Shown here piece by piece: positions 1 through 9,325 of a stretch of 64,000 bases of DNA. Each line of letters opens with the position of its first letter. Position 1 is the first letter of the stretch. The translations under genes were made by a program, and so were the position numbers. Source of the DNA: a virus. The DNA is taken from IMG/VR virus record IMGVR_UViG_3300025849_000031, positions 1-64,000 of that record, one strand, 5' to 3'. The notes under the pieces were generated by a model. That model worked only from the letters and a program-made list of their open reading frames with translations. It was not told the origin of the DNA and searched no databases.

Positions 1-69
1 AGCACTACTGATTTACAGCGGATGCTCTTAAACAATAATGAAAAAGTGATTGATGCCGATAAAGAATAA
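1..69 (+). CDS. C-terminal end of terminase small subunit (gp16-like), partial
   Basis: Frame 1 is open from the window edge for 22 codons and ends at TAA 67-69, overlapping the start of the large terminase. Only this tail is visible, so the sequence itself does not identify the product. In T4 and relatives gene 16 lies directly upstream of and overlaps gene 17, so the call rests on position alone. gp16 would recognise phage DNA and regulate the packaging ATPase. Confidence 0.5.
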   Translation, partial: STTDLQRMLLNNNEKVIDADKE

Positions 70-1654
70 TGAGTTTGGTTATCTTGGAAATCCTAATGTC
101 AAACGAGATGGTGTTGAAGCCGAGTTTACGTTAGAAGAAATCAAAGAATATCAGAAATGTATGCATAATCCCGCATACTTCGTTGAAACTTATGTGATGA
201 TAATATCACTTGATGACGGCTTAGTGCCGTTTAATCTATATGACTATCAACGTAATATGTTTAAGCATTTTAATGACAATCGATTCTCAATCGTATTAGC
301 ATGTAGACAGTCTGGTAAATCAATATCATCAGTAGGTTATCTATTGTGGTATGCAATATTCCATCCTGAAAAGACTATTGCTATACTTGCAAACAAAGGT
401 GCTACTGCGAGAGAAATGTTGGCTCGAGTTACTCTTATGCTAGAGAACTTACCATTCTTTTTGCAGCCAGGATGTAAAGCATTAAACAAAGGTTCTATAG
501 AGTTTAGCAATAACTCAAAGATTATTGCAGCAGCTACGTCTGGTAGTTCTATTCGTGGTTTATCTATTAACTTATTGTTTCTTGATGAGTTTGCGTTTAT
601 TGATAACGATGCTACGTTCTATACATCAACATATCCTGTTGTATCATCCGGTAGAGATACAAAGATTATTATTACTTCCACAGCAAATGGTATTGGTAAT
701 GTGTATCATAAACTATGGGAAGGCGCGGTTACTGAAACAAATGAATTTAAACCATTTAGAGTTGATTGGTGGGATGTTCCAGGTCGAGATGAGAAGTGGA
801 AAAAGCAAACAATTGCTAACACTTCGCAGATACAGTTTGATCAGGAATTTGGTAATACCTTTCAAGGAAGAGGTAATACACTTATAAGTTCAGATACTTT
901 ATTAAACCAAAAAGCAAAAGATCCAATATATGTACAAGAAAACGCATACGTATATGAGAGGCCGACAGATGGTCATAATTATATAATGATAGTCGATGTT
1001 GCAAAGGGAAGAGGACAAGATTACTCTACGTTTAATATTATTGACACGTCATGTGAACCATTCCAACAGGTTGCAACGTTTAGAGATAATAACATATCTC
1101 CTTTGCTATTTCCAGACGTAATATATAAATACGCAATGTCATATAATGAAGCATACGTGATTGTCGAATCAAATGATCAGGGCGCAGTCGTATGTAATGG
1201 CTTATATTATGATTTAGAGTATGAGAATCTATTCGTAGAATCTACTATTAAATCTGGTGCGATTGGTGCAACTATGACTAAACGTGTAAAGCGTATTGGT
1301 TGTTCTACCTTAAAAGATTTCATAGAACAAAAGAAATTAAACATTGTTGATGCAAATACTATTATTGAAATGAGTACCTTCGAAGCAAGAGGTAATTCAT
1401 TCCAAGCATCAAATAATAACCATGATGATTTAATAATGAACTTAGTTATGTTTGCATGGTTCGCAACAACTGATATATTCAATGGTATTACTGATATCGA
1501 TATGAAGAATATGTTATATAGAGAACAATTAAAAGCAATACAAGATGATCTACTGCCCTTCGGGTTTATTAGTAACCCTGTTATTGAAGAGGCGGTGATT
1601 GAAGTCGATGATAACGGTGAACAGTGGATTGTGCAAGATCGAGTAGGCCATTAA
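53..1654 (+). CDS. 17: Terminase large subunit, DNA-packaging ATPase/nuclease gp17
   Basis: This is the motor that translocates concatemeric DNA into proheads and cuts it. The N-terminal ATPase half has a Walker A motif LACRQSGKS (about residues 82-90), a Walker B LLFLDE with catalytic Glu about 179, and a TSTANG coupling motif about 209-213. The C-terminal RNase H-fold nuclease shows acidic residues in IVDVAKGRGQDYS (Asp315), VESNDQG (Glu372) and HDDL (about 458-459). At 533 residues it is shorter than T4 gp17 (610). ATG 53 is chosen over an in-frame TTG at 50. It overlaps the upstream gene and precedes sheath gene 18, as in T4. Confidence 0.97.
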   Translation: MPIKNNEFGYLGNPNVKRDGVEAEFTLEEIKEYQKCMHNPAYFVETYVMIISLDDGLVPFNLYDYQRNMFKHFNDNRFSIVLACRQSGKSISSVGYLLWYAIFHPEKTIAILANKGATAREMLARVTLMLENLPFFLQPGCKALNKGSIEFSNNSKIIAAATSGSSIRGLSINLLFLDEFAFIDNDATFYTSTYPVVSSGRDTKIIITSTANGIGNVYHKLWEGAVTETNEFKPFRVDWWDVPGRDEKWKKQTIANTSQIQFDQEFGNTFQGRGNTLISSDTLLNQKAKDPIYVQENAYVYERPTDGHNYIMIVDVAKGRGQDYSTFNIIDTSCEPFQQVATFRDNNISPLLFPDVIYKYAMSYNEAYVIVESNDQGAVVCNGLYYDLEYENLFVESTIKSGAIGATMTKRVKRIGCSTLKDFIEQKKLNIVDANTIIEMSTFEARGNSFQASNNNHDDLIMNLVMFAWFATTDIFNGITDIDMKNMLYREQLKAIQDDLLPFGFISNPVIEEAVIEVDDNGEQWIVQDRVGH

Positions 1655-1672
1655 GACCAAAACTTCAATTAT

Positions 1673-1680
1673 TATAAATA
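1673..1680 (+). promoter_or_regulatory. T4-type late promoter box upstream of gene 18
   Basis: An exact TATAAATA lies 68 bp before the sheath start in the 93-bp gap after gene 17. This octamer is the whole recognition element of T4 late promoters, read by gp55 with the gp45 clamp, both encoded in this window. Confidence 0.85.
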
Positions 1681-1747
1681 ATAGTAATTGAGAATAATTC
1701 GTATTATGTATACACACACTATTATAACCTTTGAGAGGAAATAAAAA

Positions 1748-3475
1748 ATGGCATTTCAAGTCTCACCCGGTGTCGAGGTAAAGGAAATCGACGCAACAAA
1801 TGTGATTCCTGCAGTATCTACCAGTATTGGTGGCTCAGCAGGCGTTTTCACAAAGGGTCCCGTAGATCAAGCTACAACTGTTAGTTCAGAAAAGCAGTTA
1901 GTAGAAATCTTTGGTGAACCTACCGCAGCAACATTTAAGTATTTTGGACCAATGGCCGCATTTTTGCAGTACGGTAATGCATTGAAAGTTGTACGAGCAG
2001 TTGGATCAGGCGCATTAAACGCATGTTCTACTGGCGCAACTGCACAACTTGTTAAAAATAAAGACGATTATGATTCTAAAACATTTGCATCTTCTGCAGG
2101 TAATTTTATTGCGCAATCTCCTGGTGTACTAGGTAATGCGTTAGAAGTACAAGCTTGTCTTGCAAACGCGACCTCATTTGCCGCATGGACACATGCTGCT
2201 CTGTTTGATCGCGCTCCTGCTACATCAAACTTTGCTGTGTCAAAAGGTAATTCAGATGCTGCTGACGAAATTCACATTGCAGTAATTGATAAAACTGGCG
2301 AAATCACTGGAGTTCCTGGAACAGTTTTAGAAACATACGAAGCCCTAAGTCAAGGTACAAATGCTAAAAACGATGATGGTTCTAGTAACTTCTTTAAAGA
2401 TGTCATTAATAATAAATCTCAATATATCTTCATAGGTTATATTGGTAGTACATGGCTTGGCGGTAAAGCTGCACAACCTGCTGCTATTACACAATCAAGT
2501 ACTTCCTATACTGCATCTGAAGATACCGGCCCACAAGTTACATCTGGCCAGTTTCAAGCTCTTCAAGCTGGAGCTGATGGTAGTGCTACAAGCGCAAATG
2601 TCGCGACTGCTCTTGACGTACTAGCTGATGCTGAAACAATCGATGTTAATCTTCTATTCGCTGCTGCCGATTTAACAACTGATTCCGCAGTATTGGCAGT
2701 TAAGCTTCAAGCAATTGCTTCAACACGTAAAGATTGTCTTGCTTTCGTATCTCCTCCAGTTTCTTTGACAGACGGTACTAGTACAATTTCTGCAACTACA
2801 ATTGCTGCAGATGCTACTATGTCTGGTCGTAATTCATCGTATGTTGTATTAGATTCAACTTCTGTTAAAGTATATGACAAGTATACTGATTCATACCGAT
2901 TCATTAATGCTTCTGGTCATATAGCCGGTCTTTGTGCTAATACTGATCGTGTTGCTGATGCTTGGTTCTCACCAGCTGGTGAAACTCGTGGTCAACTTCT
3001 TGGAGTAACCAAACTAGGTTTCAATCCTAGTAAAACTGATCGTGATACACTTTATAAAGCTAGTATCAACCCACTCGTTTCATTCCCGGGACAAGGTACT
3101 ATGTTGTTTGGTGATAAGACTTCGCAATTCCGTGCTTCTGCATTCGATCGAATCAATGTTCGTCGATTGTTTATTGTTTTGGAAAAAGCCATTTCGACTG
3201 CTTCTAAAAGCATGCTCTTCGAATTCAATGATGAATTTACACGAGCTAACTTCCGTAACATGGTAGAACCATTCTTGCGTGATGTTAAGGGCCGTCGTGG
3301 TATTACTGATTTCTTAGTAATCTGTGATGAAACAAATAACACTGGTAATGTTGTTGATAGTAACCAATTCGTTGCTGACATATTCATTAAACCAGCTCGA
3401 TCAATTAACTTTATTAAATTGAACTTCATCGCCACTCGTACTGGTGTTGAGTTTAGTGAAATTGCTGGACAATAG
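1748..3475 (+). CDS. 18: Contractile tail sheath protein gp18
   Basis: This protein forms the contractile sheath around the tail tube. The start MAFQVSPGVEVKEID is typical of myoviral sheaths. The conserved C-terminal domain covers roughly residues 410-575, with segments such as INPLVSFPGQGTMLFGDKT and NVRRLFIVLEKAI that mediate sheath-sheath contacts. It has 575 residues against 659 in T4; the middle, about 85-330, is Ala/Thr/Ser-rich and looks like the variable outer domain. GAGGAAAT lies just before the ATG. It is followed 12 bp later by the tube gene, so the two are made together from the late promoter. Confidence 0.96.
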   Translation: MAFQVSPGVEVKEIDATNVIPAVSTSIGGSAGVFTKGPVDQATTVSSEKQLVEIFGEPTAATFKYFGPMAAFLQYGNALKVVRAVGSGALNACSTGATAQLVKNKDDYDSKTFASSAGNFIAQSPGVLGNALEVQACLANATSFAAWTHAALFDRAPATSNFAVSKGNSDAADEIHIAVIDKTGEITGVPGTVLETYEALSQGTNAKNDDGSSNFFKDVINNKSQYIFIGYIGSTWLGGKAAQPAAITQSSTSYTASEDTGPQVTSGQFQALQAGADGSATSANVATALDVLADAETIDVNLLFAAADLTTDSAVLAVKLQAIASTRKDCLAFVSPPVSLTDGTSTISATTIAADATMSGRNSSYVVLDSTSVKVYDKYTDSYRFINASGHIAGLCANTDRVADAWFSPAGETRGQLLGVTKLGFNPSKTDRDTLYKASINPLVSFPGQGTMLFGDKTSQFRASAFDRINVRRLFIVLEKAISTASKSMLFEFNDEFTRANFRNMVEPFLRDVKGRRGITDFLVICDETNNTGNVVDSNQFVADIFIKPARSINFIKLNFIATRTGVEFSEIAGQ

Positions 3476-3487
3476 GAGTAAATAAAA

Positions 3488-4015
3488 ATGGCTATTTTAG
3501 GCGTAGATGACTTTAAGTCAAAACTAACGGGAGGCGGCGCTCGCGCCAACATGTTCAAAGTAACATGTAACTTTCCTGGATACGCACAAGGTGATGTAGA
3601 ACTTACATCATTCTTGTGTAAAGGTGCTCAGTTACCAGCATCGATTATCGCTCCAATTGAAGTACCTTTCCGAGGTCGTAAATTGGTAATTGCTGGTGAT
3701 CGAAGCTTCGAACCTTGGAGCATTACGGTAATCAATGATTCTGAGTTTAGTGTAAGAAATGCATTTGAGCGATGGATGAATGGTATTAATCAGCATAACA
3801 ATAATGAAGGTCTTGTTGATCCTGTTGAATATCAAGCTGATATGATTGTTGAACAATTGCGTCGTGATGGCAGCGTGTCAAAACGTTACGATTTCCGTGG
3901 CACTTGGCCAACGAATGTATCTGCGATCGACGTTAACTATGATACAGAAAATACTATCGAAGAGTTCACGGTTGAGCTACAAGTTCAATACTGGGAATCA
4001 GATACCACTTCTTAA
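3488..4015 (+). CDS. 19: Tail tube protein gp19
   Basis: This is the inner tail tube subunit through which DNA passes. It has 175 residues (T4 gp19 163). The pattern FKVTCNFPGYAQG, the GAQLPASII segment, VPFRGRKLVIAGDR and FEPWSITVINDSEF is the usual gp19 beta-barrel signature. It sits immediately after the sheath gene with AGGAG before its ATG. A second protein with the same layout is at 9417-9884. Confidence 0.95.
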   Translation: MAILGVDDFKSKLTGGGARANMFKVTCNFPGYAQGDVELTSFLCKGAQLPASIIAPIEVPFRGRKLVIAGDRSFEPWSITVINDSEFSVRNAFERWMNGINQHNNNEGLVDPVEYQADMIVEQLRRDGSVSKRYDFRGTWPTNVSAIDVNYDTENTIEEFTVELQVQYWESDTTS

Positions 4016-4021
4016 TTGGTG

Positions 4022-4029
4022 TATAAATA
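4022..4029 (+). promoter_or_regulatory. T4-type late promoter box upstream of gene 20
   Basis: An exact TATAAATA starts seven bases after the gene 19 stop codon and 60 bp before the portal ATG. It is placed to give the portal/prohead-core genes their own late transcript. Confidence 0.85.
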
Positions 4030-4037
4030 GTAGTATG

Positions 4038-4055
4038 AGGGGGAATATTCCCCTT
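4038..4055 (+). other. GC-rich perfect palindrome in the gene 20 leader
   Basis: GGGGAATATTCCCC (4040-4053) is a 14-bp perfect palindrome, extendable by A-U and G-U pairs, between the late promoter box and gene 20. It could end read-through from 19, but no T run follows. Because transcription from 4022 would include it, it may instead protect or regulate the gp20 mRNA 5' end. Confidence 0.5.
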
Positions 4056-4081
4056 CATATTTACTATGAGGATTATAAGAC

Positions 4082-5584
4082 ATGGCTGAACTATTTGGCT
4101 TTGAGATAAAAAGAAAAGACGGTAAAAGTGCTGAAAAACCTTCAATAAAAACCTTTGTGCCAGATACAGAATCTGATGGTGCTGGGGTTATTAAAGCTGG
4201 TGGTCATTTTGGTTCATATATCGATCTTGATGGCAATAACGCAAGAAATGAGGCGGACTTAATTATTAAGTACCGTGATATTGCGTCGCATCCTGAATGT
4301 GATTCAGCCATTGAAGACATTGTTAATGACGCAATCATTGGAGATTATGATTCATCTCCTGTAAATGTCGTATTAGATAAAGTAGATACTTCTGATGCTA
4401 TTAAAGAAACGATCAGAAGCGAATTCGATACCATTTTGGCTATGTTAAACTTTAGTCAACATGGTCATGATATATTCAAAAAATGGTATGTTGATGGCCG
4501 ATTGCCATATCATATTGTTATTGATACAAATAACCCTAAAAAGGGTATTCAGGATCTAAGATATATTGATCCTATTATGCTTCGTAAGATTAAAGAAGTC
4601 ACAGAAGAAAAAGATCCTAAAACTGGTGCGCTTCTTGTTAGAAAATCAAATGAATTCTTTATGTACTCCGATCCTAATGCACAAAGTGATGTTGGTGGTC
4701 GTACAGAAGCACTAAAGATTCATAAGGATTCAATTGCATATTGCACGTCAGGTATGCTAGATCCATCACGAACAAGGATTCTTTCATACTTACAGAAAGC
4801 AGTTAAACCAGTTAATCAGCTTCGTATGATGGAAGATTCATTAGTAATCTATCGTATATCACGTGCACCAGAACGAAGAATTTTTTATATTGATGTTGGT
4901 AACCTACCGAAAGGTAAAGCTGAAGAATACCTAAAAGGTATTATGAATCAATATCGTAATAAACTTGTATACGATGCAAGCACCGGTAACCTTAAAGACG
5001 ATAAGAAGCATATGTCAATGCTGGAAGATTTTTTCTTACCACGTCGAGAAGGTGGTAAAGGTACGGAGATTACGACATTACCAGGTGGTGAAAACCTTGG
5101 TCAGATTGATGATATTCTGTACTTCCAGAAGAAACTGTTTAAAGCTTTGAATGTACCACTAGGTCGTTTAGAATCAGATACTGGATTCTCACTAGGCAGA
5201 TCATCTGAGATCAACAGGGAAGAAGTTAAGTTTAAGAAGTTTATTGATAAACTAAGAATGAGATTCTCTGATATATTCATGCAGCTACTTAAAACTCAGC
5301 TTATTCTAAAGGGTATTATCACCTCACAAGATTGGGATGAATGGAAAGAAGATATTAACTTTGATTTTATTGAAGATAACTACTTCTCAGAGTTAAAGGA
5401 GTCTGAAATGATTCAACAGCGATTTGGTATGATGAGAGATATAGAAGACTATATTGGTAAGTATGTATCTCATCAATGGGTACTTAAAAATATTCTTCGA
5501 CAAACTGAAGAAGAAATATTACAGATGCAGAAGGAAATCGCTGATGAAGGCGGTGGTCCAGATGCTGAAGACGAAGACGAATAA
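4082..5584 (+). CDS. 20: Portal vertex protein gp20
   Basis: The dodecameric portal initiates prohead assembly and is the docking site for gp17. It has 500 residues (T4 524). Recognisable blocks are RYIDPIMLRKIKEV, the long wing/stem segment MMEDSLVIYRISRAPERRIFYIDVGNLPK and QKKLFKALNVPLGRL. An acidic C-terminus (AEDEDE) follows a helical region. It opens the prohead-core block 20-67-68-21-22-23, whose order matches T4. Confidence 0.97.
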   Translation: MAELFGFEIKRKDGKSAEKPSIKTFVPDTESDGAGVIKAGGHFGSYIDLDGNNARNEADLIIKYRDIASHPECDSAIEDIVNDAIIGDYDSSPVNVVLDKVDTSDAIKETIRSEFDTILAMLNFSQHGHDIFKKWYVDGRLPYHIVIDTNNPKKGIQDLRYIDPIMLRKIKEVTEEKDPKTGALLVRKSNEFFMYSDPNAQSDVGGRTEALKIHKDSIAYCTSGMLDPSRTRILSYLQKAVKPVNQLRMMEDSLVIYRISRAPERRIFYIDVGNLPKGKAEEYLKGIMNQYRNKLVYDASTGNLKDDKKHMSMLEDFFLPRREGGKGTEITTLPGGENLGQIDDILYFQKKLFKALNVPLGRLESDTGFSLGRSSEINREEVKFKKFIDKLRMRFSDIFMQLLKTQLILKGIITSQDWDEWKEDINFDFIEDNYFSELKESEMIQQRFGMMRDIEDYIGKYVSHQWVLKNILRQTEEEILQMQKEIADEGGGPDAEDEDE

Positions 5585-5603
5585 CTGTAGAAATTTAAAA
5601 TAG

Positions 5604-5611
5604 TATAAATA
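5604..5611 (+). promoter_or_regulatory. T4-type late promoter box upstream of gene 67
   Basis: An exact TATAAATA lies in the 48-bp gap between genes 20 and 67, 22 bp before the ATG. It leaves room for the AAGAGGA ribosome site at about 5622. Confidence 0.85.
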
Positions 5612-5632
5612 TATAATACACAAGAGGATATT

Positions 5633-5797
5633 ATGGACATAGTAGAATTAATTGATAACATTCAACAAGGTGATAATGTTGGCGCAAAAAGAGAATTTGA
5701 TACTGTAATGGGTCAAAAGCTTACTGCCGCTTTAGATGCAAGAAAGATTGAAATTGCATCAACATTAGGTCAACCAGAACAAACAGAAGAAGAATAA
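5633..5797 (+). CDS. 67: Prohead core protein gp67-like
   Basis: A 54-residue protein (MDIVELIDNIQQGD at the start, QTEEE at the end). In T4 gene 67 occupies this exact slot between 20 and 68 and encodes a small, Glu-rich core protein that gp21 degrades during maturation. The acidic tail, the late promoter 22 bp upstream, the AAGAGGA ribosome site and the one-base gap to the next gene support a real gene. Family membership is inferred from position, size and the acidic end. Confidence 0.75.
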   Translation: MDIVELIDNIQQGDNVGAKREFDTVMGQKLTAALDARKIEIASTLGQPEQTEEE

Positions 5798-5798
5798 T

Positions 5799-6035
5799 AT
5801 GTTAACATTTGCCGAGCTTCGAGAAGCAATCAAACTATCATCTGGCGAAAAGCAAATTAAAAAGCTTAAAGCTGGTAAGAAGAAGAAGATTGATCTTGTA
5901 ATCACACAAAAGGGTAATAAGTTTGCTGTATATGTTAATGGCGATCAGCTCGACGATTCTTTTAAGAGTGCTAAGGAAGCTGAAAAGAATGCAAATGACT
6001 TCATTAAACTTATGGGCGAGGAACTCGAAAAATGA
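5799..6035 (+). CDS. 68: Prohead core protein gp68-like
   Basis: A 78-residue, Lys/Glu-rich protein in the T4 gene 68 slot, directly before the protease gene 21 (4-bp overlap). The N-terminus MLTFAELREAIKL contains LRE|A at residues 7-10, a good T4 prohead-protease site ([LI]-x-E), as expected for a core protein processed in the head. A KAGKKKK patch (residues 25-31) and a predicted beta segment with KGNKFAVYVNGD follow. T4 gp68 is longer (141). The assignment is mainly positional. Confidence 0.65.
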   Translation: MLTFAELREAIKLSSGEKQIKKLKAGKKKKIDLVITQKGNKFAVYVNGDQLDDSFKSAKEAEKNANDFIKLMGEELEK

Positions 6036-6688
6036 AATTAATATCTGAGTATCATGATAGTAACCTGCAGGTTATTAGTGAAGAAAGAAAAGACGGTAAG
6101 AAAGAATACGTTATTGAAGGTGTATTCATGCAAGCCGATAAAGCAAATAGAAATGGACGCATTTATGAGAAAAGCATCTTAGAAGCTGCTGTAAATAAAT
6201 ACGTTAAAGAGCAAGTTGAAACTGGTCGTGCTGTTGGTGAGTTAAATCACCCTGATGGACCTGGTATTAACTTGGATAAAGTTTCACATAAGATCACTGA
6301 ACTTCGTTTTGAAGGTAGTGATGTTATTGGAAAGGCATCAATTTTACAAACTCCTATGGGAAAGATCGTTGAAGGTCTACTTGAAGGTGGTGTAAAGCTT
6401 GGTGTATCAAGTCGTGGTATGGGTAGTCTTGAGAAAAAAAATGGTGTCATGCAAGTCGGTAAAGATTTCATGTTAGCAACTGTTGATATAGTACAGGATC
6501 CGTCTGCTCCCGAAGCATTCGTTAATGGTATTATGGAAGGTGTTGACTGGGTCTGGGACAATGGCATCCTTAAACCTCAAGAAATTGAAAAAATTGAGAC
6601 TGAAATAAAAGAAGCTCGAAATATGCGTTCATCGGATATTGAGATTAAAGCTTTTAAGAATTTCCTCTCTAAACTTGTAAACTCCTAA
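6032..6688 (+). CDS. 21: Prohead core maturation protease gp21
   Basis: This herpesvirus-assemblin-type serine protease is assembled inside the prohead and cleaves core, scaffold, capsid and internal proteins after [LI]-x-E. It has 218 residues (T4 212). His73 in ELNHPDGP and Ser126/127 in GVSSRGMGS are the expected catalytic elements; a second His in DKVSHKI is also conserved in position. It overlaps the preceding core gene by ATGA. Its presence is the basis for reading the [LI]-x-E leaders at 42.9-52.6 kb as cleavage sites. Confidence 0.95.
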   Translation: MKLISEYHDSNLQVISEERKDGKKEYVIEGVFMQADKANRNGRIYEKSILEAAVNKYVKEQVETGRAVGELNHPDGPGINLDKVSHKITELRFEGSDVIGKASILQTPMGKIVEGLLEGGVKLGVSSRGMGSLEKKNGVMQVGKDFMLATVDIVQDPSAPEAFVNGIMEGVDWVWDNGILKPQEIEKIETEIKEARNMRSSDIEIKAFKNFLSKLVNS

Positions 6689-6701
6689 GGAGATATAAAA
6701 T

Positions 6702-7826
6702 ATGTCTATTGTAAACGAAGACATTGATAATGCAGAGCTAAGTGAAGAGCTCGTTGATGAGACACAAGTTGATTCATTAGACGAGGAAACACTTGAAGAG
6801 AAAGCTGCAGTCAAAAAGGAAGAAGACGAAGTCGATGAAGATGAGGACGAAGATGAAGTTGAAGTTGATGAAGGCGCTGAAGATGGCGTTGACGGCGGAG
6901 ACGGTTCTGATGTTGGTTCTGATCAAGAAATTCCTAAGACTAAAGCTGGCATCTTGAATGCTGCATATTCAATGATGAAAAAAGCTAAGAAAGATGAAGC
7001 TATTAAATTGTACCAAGGTATGATGAAAGCTGCTAATGTGAATGAAGATGTTGATGTTGAAGATGCTCTTGTATCTGAAAATGCCGATGTTTCTCACATT
7101 GACTATCAAGAAGATCTTGATGTACTAGTTGCTGAAGAAGCTACGCTATCCGATGGATTCCGTGGTAAAGCATCTACAATCTTTGAAGCCGCTTTAAAAA
7201 CTAAAGTTGGTGCTGAGATTGATCGTCTTGAGAGTGAATACGCTCAAAACCTAGAAGAAGAAGTTTCTTCTGTTAAAACTGATTTAGTTGAGAAGGTTGA
7301 TTCCTACTTGAACTATGTAGTTGAAGGCTGGATGGGAGCCAATGAAGTTGCTGTTGAAGCAGGTCTACGTACCGAAATCGCAGAATCATTCATGACTTCT
7401 TTGCAAGGCGTATTTAAAGAGCACTATGTTAGTGTTCCTGAAGGCAAGGATGACTTGGTTGACGAATTGTCAGAACAAGTAGCTGAGCTAGAAGAGCAAC
7501 TCAATAAAACCACTGACGAGAATATCCAATTATTCACATCCGTACAAGAGTCACAACGTGCAGATGTAGTAAGAAAATATACCTCTGACCTCGCAGCTAC
7601 TGAAGCTGAAAAACTTTCTTCTTTGGTTGAAGATATAGAATTTGGCGATAGCGAAACTTTCGATATGAAAGTCAAGACTATCAAAGAATCTTACTTCATG
7701 AAAGAGTCTGTTGAATCAGAATCAGAAGTTGATAAAGTTGTTGGAACAGAACAAGCTCTTATTGAGCAAACTTCTGATTCAATGTCAAGATACACCTCAG
7801 CACTTAGTTCACACGTATTTAAGTAA
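6702..7826 (+). CDS. 22: Prohead scaffold (core) protein gp22
   Basis: This is the major scaffold around which the gp23 shell forms and which gp21 then digests. It has 374 residues, longer than T4 gp22 (269), mainly because of a very acidic insert (about residues 36-70, runs of Asp/Glu). Long helical and coiled-coil stretches follow, for example LVDELSEQVAELEEQLNK (about 251-268). It sits between protease and major capsid genes, as in T4, with an AAGGAGAT ribosome site. Confidence 0.92.
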   Translation: MSIVNEDIDNAELSEELVDETQVDSLDEETLEEKAAVKKEEDEVDEDEDEDEVEVDEGAEDGVDGGDGSDVGSDQEIPKTKAGILNAAYSMMKKAKKDEAIKLYQGMMKAANVNEDVDVEDALVSENADVSHIDYQEDLDVLVAEEATLSDGFRGKASTIFEAALKTKVGAEIDRLESEYAQNLEEEVSSVKTDLVEKVDSYLNYVVEGWMGANEVAVEAGLRTEIAESFMTSLQGVFKEHYVSVPEGKDDLVDELSEQVAELEEQLNKTTDENIQLFTSVQESQRADVVRKYTSDLAATEAEKLSSLVEDIEFGDSETFDMKVKTIKESYFMKESVESESEVDKVVGTEQALIEQTSDSMSRYTSALSSHVFK

Positions 7827-7876
7827 GCTGTAAAACTATTTTTTTTTAAAAATAAACATTACTAGGAGAAACTAAA

Positions 7877-9325
7877 ATGTTTAAATCAGATCAAGTCCTT
7901 ATGGAAAAATGGGCTCCAGTATTGGATCACGCAAGTGCACCAATTATCGAGTCATCAGAAAAGCGTGCAGTAACTGCTCGTCTTCTCGAAAACACTGAAG
8001 AAGCTTTGCGTGCTGAAAGCGCTCAAGCTTCTTACTCAATCTCTGAAGGTGTTGGTGATGGTAACCAAAACGTTCAGTCTGTCGAAAATCCAGATCCAGT
8101 ATTGATTTCATTGGTACGTCGTGCAATGCCTAACCTTATTGCATATGATGTTGCTGGTGTACAGCCAATGTCTGGTCCTACTGGCCTTATCTTCGCTATG
8201 AAAGCACGTTATGCTAACGCTGACGGTTCTCAAATCGAAGTTGGCGATGCTGAAGCATTCAAAGATGCTGCTGATACAGACTTCTCTGGTGCTGGTACTG
8301 ATCGTGCTCCAAGCGCCGGTGTTGTAGCTGCTACAACTTTGGCTGCAGGTGATATTGCTCAAATCGTAACTGTTGGTAACACTGACTTTAACGCAACTAA
8401 CGTTGGCGGTGGTGCTGGCTTTGGTGTTGGTACAATCTTTACACGTGGTTCTGCTGCTCCAACTGGTACAGGTACAGTTGTCAAAATCGGTACTACTGGT
8501 ACTGGTATTGCTACTGCAACTGGTGAAGGTACTACTCCTGCTGAAATGGGTTTCACTGTTGAGAAAGTTTCTGTAACTGCTAAGACACGAGTTCTACAGG
8601 CTTCTTACACTATGGAATTGGCTCAAGACCTTAAAGCTGTACACGGTCTAGACGCTGAAGCTGAATTGGCTAATATCCTTTCTGCTGAAATTCTTGGTGA
8701 AATTAACCGTGAAGTAATCCAGCAAATCAATACTCAGGCTAAAGTTGGTGGCGCTGGTACTGGTGCTGGTATCATCGCGTTGGCTGATGCTACTGATAAC
8801 GGTGGCGGACGTTGGCAGGCAGAGCGTTTCCAAGCTCTAGCTTTCCGTCTAGAACAGGAAGCTAACACTATCGCTAAGGAAACTCGTCGCGGTAAAGGTA
8901 ACTATGTAATCTGCTCAAGTTCAGTTGCTGCTGCTCTATCTGCTGCTGGTGCTTTGGCTTACGGTTCAGGTATCACTGATGGTTCTCTAGTTGTTGATAA
9001 CGCTGGTAACACTTTCGCTGGTACTCTTAAGAATGGCATGAAAGTATATGTCGATCCTTATGCCGGTTACGAGTATGCTACTGTTGGTTATAAGGGTACT
9101 AACTCTTATGACGCTGGTATCTACTACTGCCCATACGTACCATTAACTCAGCTTAAAGCTGTTAATGCCGGTACTTTCCAGCCTAAAGTTGGCTTCAAGA
9201 CTCGTTACGGTCTTGTTTCTAACCCATTCGCTGTTGAGTCAGATGCTGCTATCACAGAGAATCTTGGCACAGTTGGTGCGGGTACTAACCCTTACTTCCG
9301 TCGTAATCTTATTACTGGTGTATAA
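7877..9325 (+). CDS. 23: Major capsid protein gp23 (precursor)
   Basis: This HK97-fold shell protein has 482 residues. The precursor has an N-terminal delta region likely removed by gp21 at ISE|G (cut after Glu57). The mature part opens with the gp23 hallmark NPDPVLISLVRRAMPNLIAYDVAGVQPM. Conserved blocks ARTRVLQASYTMELAQDLKAVHGL-like (about 231-260) and YVPLTQLKAV near the C-terminus are present. Residues about 151-205 form a Gly/Thr-rich beta module not explained by the shell core. The ACTAGGAGA ribosome site is strong. It is the last gene before the terminator at 9357. Confidence 0.97.
   Translation: MFKSDQVLMEKWAPVLDHASAPIIESSEKRAVTARLLENTEEALRAESAQASYSISEGVGDGNQNVQSVENPDPVLISLVRRAMPNLIAYDVAGVQPMSGPTGLIFAMKARYANADGSQIEVGDAEAFKDAADTDFSGAGTDRAPSAGVVAATTLAAGDIAQIVTVGNTDFNATNVGGGAGFGVGTIFTRGSAAPTGTGTVVKIGTTGTGIATATGEGTTPAEMGFTVEKVSVTAKTRVLQASYTMELAQDLKAVHGLDAEAELANILSAEILGEINREVIQQINTQAKVGGAGTGAGIIALADATDNGGGRWQAERFQALAFRLEQEANTIAKETRRGKGNYVICSSSVAAALSAAGALAYGSGITDGSLVVDNAGNTFAGTLKNGMKVYVDPYAGYEYATVGYKGTNSYDAGIYYCPYVPLTQLKAVNAGTFQPKVGFKTRYGLVSNPFAVESDAAITENLGTVGAGTNPYFRRNLITGV

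Noticed and set aside
1124-1131. TATAAATA inside gene 17
   Set aside because: Deep inside coding sequence, more than 600 bp before the next gene, which has its own late box at 1673; likely chance in AT-rich DNA.
1207-3558. Long open frames on the minus strand opposite genes 17, 18 and 19
   Set aside because: They lie fully opposite well-identified + strand genes, lack ribosome sites and have compositions expected from antisense codons; no gene elsewhere in the window is on the minus strand.
8373-8576. Open frame rich in Leu/Val inside gene 23 (+ strand, other frame)
   Set aside because: It is a shadow of the Gly/Thr-rich beta module in gp23, with no ribosome site.
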